From Theobroma cacao (taxonomy: Eukaryota > Streptophyta > Magnoliopsida > Malvales > Malvaceae): a DNA stretch of 64,000 nucleotides. This document shows positions 11,387 through 21,621 of the stretch, piece by piece. The notes under the pieces were generated by a model. The model made no database searches. It had not been told where the DNA came from and worked only from the letters and a program-made list of their open reading frames with translations. A program made the position numbers and the translations under genes. The stretch lies in NCBI RefSeq assembly GCF_000208745.1, contig NC_030852.1, positions 3,054,065 through 3,118,064 of the forward strand. The letters run 5' to 3'. How positions within the stretch are numbered: the stretch's first letter is position 1; every line of letters begins with the position of its first letter.

Positions 11387-12862
11387 TCAATTCCATTTTA
11401 GTCCTTCATCTGGAATGTGTCCTGCAAGACTTAATTTAAGAAAAAAGAAGACAGATGTAGTGGAAACTTCATATCTTTCTATTATAACTAAATTACAATT
11501 TTGGTTTCTCTATGGTAAAAAAAATGGAAAAAAATAATTTCAGGAAATTTGTTTGCTGCCATGAAAATAATCAAACACCCAAATTACAGAATTTGGAGCC
11601 AAAATTAGAAAATCTAGAATTGATTTAACTCACCTCTGAGAACGAAATTCAACATCTTACATATAGCACAAAAAATAAGAAATAAAACCACTCTTTTTCT
11701 CGGCCATTCCCACTGTCCACGATTATCATCCTCAAGGCTACGTACGTTATTTTCCTCTCCTGTCTTTTTACCGTATGCATGAATATTAATGGCTGCGCAT
11801 TAATTTTATGGTTTAACAAAGGACATTCACCCTTTTATGTTTGATTCAATGTTGATTATTGTGTACGGCGTAAACAATGAGAACTGTTTGCTTATGTTTA
11901 TTTCGTTTATTACGAATTTCCTTATGATAGATTAATATTTTTCAGTCCTGGATCCCCATTCTTCTGTTTGAATTAAATTCACGTTACACCTGCAACACCT
12001 CAATCTTGAGGCCCAGAAGTTTAAGGTTAGCCAAAATTGAATTTTCTTGCAACCCTGATCAGGCATAGCATCAATTGTTTAAGCTTATAATGGAAAGCTG
12101 TTAATTAGTTTCTTAAGTTTATTCACCTTATATGCTCTCTCTCTCTCAGGGTGCATTTTCATATCAGTTCTATGCATTATAGATTAGCTTAAGGTACCAG
12201 TGGTATTCAAACATCTCAGAAATTACATATGAAAGGGTTTTTCCCACTAGGAAGAAAGGAACAAGGAAAAGGAAAAATTAAACAAAGTTCTAGGTCTAGA
12301 AGAGTTTTGTTTTGCTGTTTTTGTTTTAAGAATGGTTTCAATAGCAGTAACTTAGTAAAAAAGTTGTGTTAGCATAGCATTCATTTACATGGCATGCCAT
12401 ACTTGAATGTATGACTTGTTTTCCTCTGGTAAGAGTGGGACAAACACCAGAAACTTTTGGTTTCAATTTTCAAGTATGACCAAAAATTAACAGTTATTTC
12501 ACTGCTTCATTTCTCCATTGCATTAATCAATTGTAATTTCCAAAGCAAGTTCGATCCCAAGTTCCAAAGTTTATGTTTGAATCAGTATAAAAAACTCAAA
12601 TGTTTCTTTGTTTGGAGATGGATAACAATATGAAAGACTTGCAAGAAATTATAGATAGTGGTCATTTTTTAATGGAGATAGTTTTTCTGAGGTGTCTGTT
12701 GGCTGTTGCTGGAAAGTGGGCATCTAGAAGGGCGAAAGATAGCATGGCTGTAACTGGGAATAAAAAAAATAATTTGTTCTGTTCTCTCTTATGCTTCATA
12801 TGTCCTAATTGTTCTTAAATTCATAATAAATAATTGAGCTACATCTTCTTGTCTGTGTCCAG
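11387..12862 (+). promoter_or_regulatory. Upstream region of the lipid phosphatase gene
   Basis: No protein-coding gene is supported here. The acceptor AG at 12861-12862, eight bases before the start codon, shows that at least one upstream exon exists in this region. A frame at 12600-12818 lacks recognisable features and may be leader. I could not place the transcription start. Short CT repeats lie near 12137-12148. Confidence 0.5.
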
Positions 12863-12870
12863 TTGGAAAG

Positions 12871-15613
12871 ATGTCAGAGATCCTGCTGGGAGCTCATACA
12901 TTGACATCTCATGGAGTGAAGGTGGCCAGAATACATCTATATGACTGGCTAATTCTTGTATTTCTTGTTGTTATTGATGGCCTTCTGAATTTTATTGAGC
13001 CCTTTCACCGCTTTGTTGGGGAAGAAATGATGACAGATTTGAAATTCCCCTTCCACAAAGATACCATCCCTTTCTGGGCTGTTCCAGTATGTGCCTTATA
13101 TGGTTACTTGAAATCCCCTCTACTCCATTAACCAATTCATAATAATTTTCTGATACCTGGTACAGTTTCTTGCAGTATTGCTGCCTTTAGTTATTTTTTC
13201 CATATACTACTATTTCAGGAAGGATGTATATGATTTCCATCATGCTGTACTAGGTACCTAACAGTCTTCTTTGCTTTCAGAAACTAGGCTATGTTTCACA
13301 ATGCTCATGGTTACTTATTGAAATGCTTTAACATGCACTTAGGTCTTCTATTTTCTGTCCTGGTAACTGGAGTTATAACGGATTCAATCAAAGATGCTGT
13401 TGGTAGGCCGAGACCAAATTTCTTCTGGCGCTGTTTCCCTGATGGAAAGGCGGTGTGTTTTCATGTCATCTCCTGCCTATACACATAACAGCCGCTCTGT
13501 ATTCATTTGTGGAAAGAGGCTTCTTGAAAATTGCTTCCATTACTTTTTAGTAAGCTAAGGCATGTTCTTGACTCGTTGTATCGATCATTGCCTGCTTTTC
13601 ATTCCATTTGTCATTGGCATGTGCAGGTGTTTGACAGAATTATAGGGGATGTTGTTTGTCATGGAAATGAAAAGTATATAAAGGAAGGATACAAAAGCTT
13701 TCCCAGTGGTCACACTTCATGTAAGTTTAACATGTCCTTTTCGATTGTTAAAGAGTTCTGGATTGTCTTCCTTGAAGCTATGAAATGTATAAACCATCAA
13801 CAACATTTCACGTCTAAATGGTGGAGATAAGCAAATAATTTGGGTTTATTCATCTGACCGGACGAAAGTTCACAGTTGATGGTCCCCTGTTTAACCGCAG
13901 GTCCATTGTTTTAGACTGCCAATGCTTTCGTTATACATATTCTTTTTTGGAAACTTGAGGAAAGTTGCCTGATACTTCCTAACATTTTCTCGGTGGACTA
14001 TGAAAGAGTGTTACACATCTGCAAATGATTGATCATTAAAATTTTAATTGATATTGTTTGATTTCTTGCTGTGTTCTGTACATAACAGTGGTGCATATGG
14101 ATATGCAGGGTCTTTTGCAGGTCTTTCGTTCCTTTCATGGTATATGTCAGGAAAAATTAGAGTGTTTGATCGTAGAGGCCATGTTGCAAAACTCTGCGTC
14201 GTGTTTTTACCAGTACTTGTTGCTGCTCTTGTGGGTGTTTCTCGGGTGGATGACTACTGGCATCACTGGACAGATGTTTTCGCTGGAGCTCTTATAGGTT
14301 TGTTTCCTAATGAGATTGAAGCTGATTAGCATTGGAATAAGTAAGTACCCGTTTCGCTTTTTCTTGGTGCAGGATCAACCATGGCAGCATTCTGTTACTT
14401 GCAATTCTTTCCTTCTCCACATAATGACGAAGGTATGTCTCTCTAAGTGTGTACTAATGAAATTACAAATGAATTTATTCTCATTGGTTTGCAATTCTGG
14501 TTGATACTGCTAAAAAATGTTCATTTTATATACTTTCGGAATACAATTATAGAGCATAAATTGATAATTAAAACTCAGAAGTATTGAAAAGCGTTTGTTG
14601 GGGTGGTTGCTTCTAGCGCTCCCTTGTAGGTTTTGGTTTTAAGAGCAATATTGGTGTGTCTACCGTTTAAATCAAGCATATTACAAAGATCAATGTTTCC
14701 TCTATGTTATATCATATGGGTGATATAATTTTGAGAGAGCAGTTATTTAGAGTTTTTCTAATTCGAATATAATAACTTTTTGAATTGGAAAATACACATA
14801 CTTTATCATTGGTTAGACATGAGCTAAGTGCTATATATTCTTGAGCTTGTATAAGAAAATAAATATAATAGAGAAAGTTTTAACTTGTTATGGGGTTTCC
14901 CCATAAAAAAATATGAGTAGAGAAGACAGCACAAGTTTTTCTTGTGAAAGTTTCATCTTATGGCCACCTTATTCCTCGCTTGCTCCTTTTGCACTTTTCA
15001 CGTGAGTGTAGCCCTAGTAGGTGAACGACCAAAATTATAGTGTTGATTGTTATGTTGGTAAGTTATGCATCTTTTTCTCTTTCCTGTTTTAACAATTTAA
15101 TGGTCTACCTTTTACTTGTTGGTGTTGTATTCTCTAGAATGTACAGATGGAAGCAATTGTATTAGAGAATGGGGCTTTTGTTTAGAATGTCACAAGGGCC
15201 TGCCTGTGTTTTATTTCATCCCTCACAACTATTAATCCTGCTTCGATCAGTCGCTTAACTTTGCCAATCCCATAGGTTAAAATTTCAGGGACTTGAAATT
15301 CACAACACGCATATGCTAGAGAAAAAGGAGGGAAATTGCACATTCTTCTGTTGAATCGTGAACTATTTCGAAGATTAGTTTGCAAATCAGTGTTATTACT
15401 TATTTTGAACATGCAGGTTGGGCACCTCATGCATATTTCCAGATGCTGGCAGACAGGCATGCTGCTCAATCTTCAGGAACCAGAGCCATCTCTCCCCATG
15501 GTCGTAAGCACCAAACACATATTGAAATACTACCTATGGTATCAGGCAGTGGATCAGTAGATTCAAGCCCCGATATTGAAGCAATGACCCCTTGGAAAAA
15601 GACATTGATTTGA
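12871..15613 (+). CDS. LPP: Plant lipid phosphate phosphatase (phosphatidate phosphatase, PAP2 family)
   Basis: Seven coding exons: 12871-13086, 13166-13253, 13343-13452, 13627-13720, 14109-14297, 14373-14432 and 15417-15613. All introns are GT-AG and the join keeps frame, giving 317 residues. The product is an integral membrane enzyme that removes phosphate from phosphatidate and related lipid phosphates. All three PAP2 catalytic motifs are intact: KDAVGRPRP (118-126), PSGH (164-167) and [12 protein letters not shown] (214-225, His221 and Asp225 in the active site). Several hydrophobic segments fit the six-pass topology; the N terminus (GAHTLTSHG, then EPFHRFVGE) matches the LPP2/LPP3 group. 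The Ser/Gly-rich tail is variable in the family. The chosen Met has an upstream splice acceptor, so a longer N terminus from an earlier exon is possible, as in some LPPs. Confidence 0.95.
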
Positions 15614-16303
15614 AAGTTTTTTTTTTGTCTGAAAGATGTTCAATTTGAAGTGCTAATACTGGTTCAGTTGACTTGTAAATACTTCAGCAGGCTACTCTAA
15701 TTTCTGAAACTGAATGTTGAATTCTAATTGATGTTGCAATTGAAGATTGGCTTGTCCAGTTGGCTTATTAATTACAACTAACCAAGCAGAAATTCTTGGC
15801 AAGACAGGAACCTAACCAAATTCAGAATATTAGTTAGTTCGATATGGGTTTTGGGAGGGCAACTATGAAATTTCATTTGTTCAATGGCTGAAGATGAAAA
15901 TGGGTATTCAAATTCATAATTGAAACTTGAAATTGAAATTTGTCTACTCAATTATGTTGCATATCTTCCCAGTTGTAGCTCTAAAGATATGTCTAGCTTT
16001 TTTGATAAGAAAGATATGCCTATTTTTATGTAACATAAAGCATTTAGTTGGATTTATGTACAGCATATCCATATCTATTAGATGTGTAATACTAGTTTAT
16101 CTAATCCTTTCAACTATTTGAAAGTGATGTGAGAATAATAAATAATAATTATGGACATTTATTTCTTGTGATAATTAGAAATCTTTTTATTCATATTATG
16201 TAGAAAATTAATTACAATACAGCTGATATAAATTAGTCTTTTGGATCATCTGTCAACTTTCTTGGAACAGTCAGCTGGATTATCTGGCCACTTGTACTTC
16301 ATG
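15614..16303. other. 3' flank of the lipid phosphatase gene
   Basis: Contains the 3' UTR of the phosphatase gene. AATAA-type signals appear near 16130-16150. No other feature seen. Confidence 0.5.
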
Positions 16304-16543
16304 CTAAATATGTGTACCAAAAATATCATTGATCATTTCGTAATCTTTACAATATCCATTCTTTTTCTCCCTTTTGTAAGGAATTTGAGGCCCCATTAGA
16401 AGACTCCCTCTTGGTTTAGGCCAACCACTGCAACCCTGGTATTTTTCTTGTACAAATTGAATCTTGTAAGAAGAGGCATATTCCAGCTCATAATCCAGGG
16501 CAAAACTTAGATAAAATTCTTGATTTCCTAAGGTTTTGTTTGA
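16304..16543 (-). other. Unidentified open reading stretch, possible terminal exon
   Basis: About 79 sense codons run without a stop between a TGA at 16544-16546 and a TAG at 16304-16306, with no ATG near the start. The composition is protein-like (SSYKIQFVQEKYQGC, GWPKPRGSLLMGP, CKDYEMINDIFG) and less AT-rich than its surroundings. An AG about 45 bases inside the left end of the frame could be a splice acceptor. A further minus-strand open run with one stop lies at about 16685-16865. I do not recognise a family. It may be a last exon, a gene relic, or chance. Confidence 0.3.
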
Positions 16544-17139
16544 TCAAATGAAAATTAATTTTAAATATTGAAATCGATAGATTGCTAAAATTAAAAAAAA
16601 AAAATCATAATATGTAAAAATTAGTCTACACTACATGTTGAAGGATGAAAATTTTATCATATATTTAACAAACCTGACCTAAATCTTGCTCCCATGTTAC
16701 CCATGCTCCCATACTGGTTGTAAAATGTTTAATGCTATTGATAGGGTGGGATTTCACCTTCATCCCAATCCTTGGTTTAGCTTTGCAAGGCTACCAATGC
16801 ATAGGTTGCCTTCCAAAAGATATTAAGATGTCGCTATCAGAGATCTGTCTGTGTAGACTCTACCAGCACTCTACTTTATAACGCGTGTCACAACCTAAAC
16901 AATAACTTTTAGTTTGTCAGCAGTTGGCCACAATAACTTCTGCAACTCCTTCCATTTAAGTTCACTTACCTGTCTGTTTTTTTTTTACCTTTGATGTATT
17001 GGACTTGAAGCCATCTTTCTGTTGACAAACTTAGATCCATTACCCCATTTTCATCTGCTTCATATCCTGTCTTTTCATTGATCATGTAACTCTTTTTTTC
17101 TTTACAGCTCCCATTTGCTTATATTATTGATTTGCTCTC

Positions 17140-17517
17140 ATGGACTTGTCTTCCTTACTTTCTCTCGTTCAAAACATGGAAGCAGCTAAACTTCCAGTTT
17201 GTCTGAGCATGAAGAGGTACAGGAGGAGGAAAAAGTACCAGAGGCTGAAGCGTGTGATGAGTGCTGCTCATGAAGATAAAGAAAGTGAGGCGACTTCGAT
17301 GTTAGAAGAGTATCGCCGAAGGGGGTGGAAAAGCAAAGTGATGGTCCCAAAGAATATTGCTTCGCCAGTTGAGCCTCTGAGAAAATGGAGAGATTCATAT
17401 GAGGAGATGATGCTTTGTTTCGCTGGACATTTTACACAGCTCAGCAATGGTAACGTTTACTTGTTTAAGAGAATTCCAAAAGCTAATTCCCATCGTTTAG
17501 GCAATTTAGACGGCTGA
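17140..17517 (+). CDS. Small basic plant protein of unknown function
   Basis: A 125-residue frame bounded by an in-frame TGA four codons before the ATG. A second Met at residue 13 is an alternative start. A very basic segment KRYRRRKKYQRLKR (25-38) is followed by a charged helix (42-60) and a C-terminal part with ASPVEPLRKWRDSYEEMMLCFAG (74-96). The layout RYRRRxxYQRL ... SPxxxLxxxRDxYxxMML recalls a group of uncharacterised plant proteins of similar size, which I match by pattern memory only. No signal peptide or membrane segment is evident; the basic cluster could direct it to the nucleus. It is intronless as read. Coding bias and clean ends favour a real gene, but the function is unknown. 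Confidence 0.6.
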   Translation: MDLSSLLSLVQNMEAAKLPVCLSMKRYRRRKKYQRLKRVMSAAHEDKESEATSMLEEYRRRGWKSKVMVPKNIASPVEPLRKWRDSYEEMMLCFAGHFTQLSNGNVYLFKRIPKANSHRLGNLDG

Positions 17518-18216
17518 GAAAGGAGACTGGATTTTCAGGGGTTAACAGTCTGTTAATTATTTGCTCAAAAGCAAATGATCCACTTCTCTTTTCTTCTGCA
17601 TTTTTCTTGTTTTCCTGCCTTTGCAATGCTATGATCAGTAGGAAAGAAATATATTGTACTTCTAATTTCCAGTTAATGTAAAACTCTTTAATCATCTTAT
17701 ATATGGAAAAAGCAGGTTGTAATGCCTCAACCATGTTAATATATATTTGGTTTGGGATTTTCCCTGACTTGGTATTTTCATTTAAAGCTTTTATTATAAT
17801 ATATTAGATTTACTTCTGGTATAAATCTCTGGAAAATCCGTCTATTGGTCCTTTTGTCATAATTCTTTTACCTTTTTAATATCTACATTCTACCAGGCAA
17901 ATCAACGCACAGTAGTACGAGTGTGTTCTTTTCGTTTTTCGAAAATTCGAGAGATATCAATCGAAGAGGGAACAGTTCGCCTCCATTTGTGTACAGACAA
18001 TTTTACGTAATTATGCCCCTGAACAAAAACAGAGAGAGTATACCAGCACAAAATCACTACTCCTAATTTCCCTTTCTTGCTTCTGTACATTGCAGTCACA
18101 TCCCTTCTTGCTCCGGTTAACAATCAGTAGTCCTGTCCCCTTCTAGTGCGGGGGGTACTGTTCTGATAGTCAAAAGCACAAATCCACTAGCTGATGAGAT
18201 TCCCTTATGTTCAAAA
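17518..18216. other. Intergenic stretch
   Basis: Holds the 3' flank of the small basic protein gene. A minus-strand frame of 73 codons at 17902-18123 has no recognisable motif and is not called as a gene. Confidence 0.5.
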
Positions 18217-18650
18217 TGAAAGTTGAATCCTAGATTTTGAACACCAAAAGTATTAATTATTTATTACGTATCTGTTTGATTTATAAAGGTAGCCATTGTT
18301 CACAACAAAAAAATAGAGAATTCTTAGTCTAAGGTTAGATCTTTCTCTTCGCACTTCTCTATTGTTTGTGGTGGCTCTCAATAGGCAAATACTATTTTGG
18401 TTAAAAGGAAAGAGGGATCTAGCCATATGCATATAATAAACGAAACCCTAGTACAAGCCTCCCATTAAAGGCATACTAGGCCAAGGCCTATACAACCGCC
18501 AAACCATACTAACCCAATTAGACGTGTAAAGCTCATCATTAATTGATCACTTTAATATTAATTGGACTCTCATGCTTTGTCTCATAGTAAGATTGACTTA
18601 TCAGTCTGCTTTGTTAAACCAAAATTACCAATTAATAGAAAATTTCAACA
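18217..18650 (-). repeat. Copia-2 3' LTR
   Basis: 434 bp starting TGAAAGTTGAATCC and ending TTTCAACA on the plus strand, next to the pyrimidine-rich TTCTCCCACTT (polypurine tract). It aligns along its length with 30462-30915 (inverted) and, for the first part, with 27273-27529. Confidence 0.88.
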
Positions 18651-19293
18651 TTCTCCCACTTAGGCAATATTAATTGGAGTTTATTTTGACTTTAAGAAAA
18701 CACTTTAGAAAACAAAATTGCAGATTGATTGTCTTAATTTTGATATGGCCACAATTAAAAAAAAAATTAGCTCTTTAAGACAACGTCTTAATGATCCTAT
18801 CCAACAAAAACATCTAATACTGAATTATGGCAACCATTATACCACTTATTGACATAAGACCAATCCATAGTTATAAGTACCAGTGATCCTATTGATAGTG
18901 GATCTCAATGTGGTTTGGTTGCAAGAAAACAGCTCCTAAATGTGATTCCAATGTGTTATTTTCATTATCAGTCCTCTTGTTGATTTCTCTTAACCTGGTG
19001 AGAAATTTATTCGGCATTGACAACATGCTTGTATGTTTCCCACTTATCCTCGAGGTTCTCTACTGGTATCATTCATGAGACATACTAGTAAAATCATTCT
19101 TGAGATAAACACCAGAATCAAGATTTCATAAAGCATATATGCAAAATAACAATTAGATGTACATGAACAAATAATATCAAATAATAGAATGGATTTTAAA
19201 TAACGTTGATCATCAATAAATATAAAATTCAATATCTCATGAATGTTTAGAAACAAATAGAAAAGGTCTTAGCACAACTAAATGTAAACCATG
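18651..19293 (-). other. 3' noncoding interior of copia-2
   Basis: Noncoding sequence between the polypurine tract and the nested solo LTR. It matches 29780-30461 in inverted orientation. Confidence 0.8.
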
Positions 19294-21616
19294 TGTCGCA
19301 ATCCAATTTTCAGGCCATGACAAACGCATGGGCCCAATGGGCATAGCCCATTAAGCCCAAGCAAACCTCTTTATGTAATCCCGATCGTTATTTCAACAAT
19401 CATTCCTAAAGTCTCATTTCCTAATTCTCAACTATAAAAATATTCAGTGATATACTATGGTAATCAATTACTTACATTTAGATCATCCAAAATAATATCA
19501 CCTATTGTCAACTCATAATGGCATCATCAATCAAAATATACATATATTGTTTATACTATGAATCTTAGTGATTTACATCATGCGTACGCATACATAGGCG
19601 AAAGACTCTTGACTACTAGCGGAGTGACTTTGGGTGAAGGTATAACTGCTAAATGCCATGGTACCAACCAAAAAGACGAATATACGTGGACACCTCAATC
19701 TAGGTCCCAACTACCTCCGACTCTGAAAACATGAAGTTTGAAAGAGTGAGTATAAACCCAATGAGTGAACATAGGAAGGGAACAAGCAAATGATACAGAA
19801 AGTTGTAGAAAACATGATGCACTTATGTTAAAAACAATGTAATTTAGCTTAATTTCTTGTAAAGCCCCTTAAGTCAACCTTTGGTTATTTAATCCTTTAG
19901 AGTGAAGGATCAATGATCAACAACGAAGTTGAAAAGAGTGAAAACTACAGCAGATATCTAAGCAAGATAAGCAAGACAGAGAGTTTCTCGTTGCATTGAA
20001 AATCAATTGGAAGCAATTAACAATTTCAACATTAAGCATTCATTGCAATCACATAATATTTTCTCTAACATTTCTATGGTATGTGTAAACATGTAATCAT
20101 CCACGGGTCATCAGCTCATGTGCACTCCTATACCGCAAATAGCTGGAATTATCATCCACTAGTCATTAGCTTATGTGCACTCCTATACCGCACATAGCTG
20201 AAATCATCATCCACCGGTCATCAGCTCATGTGCACTCCTACACCACACATAGCTGGAATCATCATCCATCGGTCATCAACTCATGTGCACTCCCACACCG
20301 CATATAGTTGGAATCACCCGTCATCATCGACATGTGCACTCCCACACTGCACACGTGCGGTTACAATTATCACACAATATTATCATTCAAAGCATAAGAT
20401 ATATATCATCAGAATATAGGAACACATGGGTTCATCACATTACACATTTTACAATATAAAATGTTTCATCAAGGGCTTGTTCCTAGGCATGATTTAGAGA
20501 AAAAAAGTCAAATATAATCATTTAAGTGCTTCATCTCAACATATATGTATTTCCCAAAAATAATTTAATGCAATTTCACTCACTTGTCCTTGTTGATTCT
20601 TTTGATTGACTCTAACTTCAATTAATGCTCCAAATGGACATGTGGGCCCTAGTTGAAACCTATCACATACAATATAACCATAAAAAATATAACAGCCCAC
20701 AAATCTAATTATTAGCCATCTTTAACAGCTTAAAATCAACCCTCACTCATTTCTCACATTGGTAGACTTGTAGTTGAATTTTCTTAGTAAGGATTAAAAG
20801 GGGAAAACTCCTTCAAGAGTTTTCAAGCTAATTTGAAGAGTTTCCCTCTCTAAAAATGTTCAGCTAGTGTAAGAAAGTGTAGAGAAAAAACTTTTTTTGA
20901 GGGTTTTTGATGTGAAAAAGTGAAAGAGAACAAAAAATCCTATGAAAAAGTGTGCAAAAACATGAATTTTGGAGTTAGTATGAGAAGGTTATGGAGGTTT
21001 TAAGGTTTATTTCCATGGAGGATGAAAAGTTCTGCAAAAAGGAGAAAAGTAACGAGAGGAAGATGAAGAAGGTGCTGGAACTGTAGATATTTATCTCTAA
21101 AGTCAATCAAAGTTTCATGTAATTTACAAAAATACCCCTTTTTATTCTTCTAGTGCAGTACTTTCATTTTGACAAAGATTTTGACCACTTACCGATCAGA
21201 ACTTAGCAAAGTAGTAAACATTAAAGTTGTAGCCCTGCCTCCTATCTTTCTAATGGTCTAAAAATCATGTCATTTGAACTTTTGTAGTGGGAGATATGCT
21301 TGAAAATCTAATATATATGCAAATAGAGCAACAGTCCATTATGCACATTTCTTCACTAATTGAAATTAATTTTTATTCCACTCCTATAAAAACATAAAAT
21401 AGTTATAAATAACGTAAAACTAACATGATTAACTTAAAATAAACATTTAAACATAAATTAAACTAAACTAATAAAATAAATAAAAATACCTAAATTCAAT
21501 CCTAAATCTAGTCCAACTTAGACTAATTAGGTATTTAATCTCCCATTAAATATGTGAATTTGATGCACTCATCAGTCTACCTCTAGTTACGCATCTATGG
21601 AGGTCGAGGTTTCACA
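19294..21616. mobile_element. Solo LTR of family C, nested in copia-2
   Basis: 2323 bp starting TGTCGCAATCC and ending GGTTTCACA, flanked by a perfect 5-bp duplication CCATG (19289-19293 and 21617-21621). The inverted relative at about 29780-29800 has the empty site, so the boundaries are secure. The head (GGCCATGAC...GCATGGGCCCAATGG) matches the sequence starting at 63745. No primer site, polypurine tract or coding sequence is present, which fits a solo LTR left by LTR-LTR recombination. It contains a 55-bp tandem array. Confidence 0.9.
20098..20360. repeat. 55-bp tandem repeat array, about 4.8 copies
   Basis: Units start CATCCAC at 20098, 20153, 20208 and 20263, with a partial diverged unit to about 20360. 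Each contains GGTCATCAGCTCATGTGCAC or a close variant and a TAGCTGGAAT tail. It lies inside the family C LTR. Confidence 0.95.
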
Positions 21617-21621
21617 CCATG

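Noticed and set aside
12600..12818. Plus-strand frame of 72 codons upstream of the phosphatase
   Set aside because: No homology recognised and not joined in frame to the first LPP exon by a clear donor; probably leader or intron.
17902..18123. Minus-strand frame of 73 codons
   Set aside because: Composition not protein-like enough and no supporting context.
20098..20360. Regular repeats resembling a CRISPR array
   Set aside because: Direct tandem repeats without unique spacers, inside a plant LTR.
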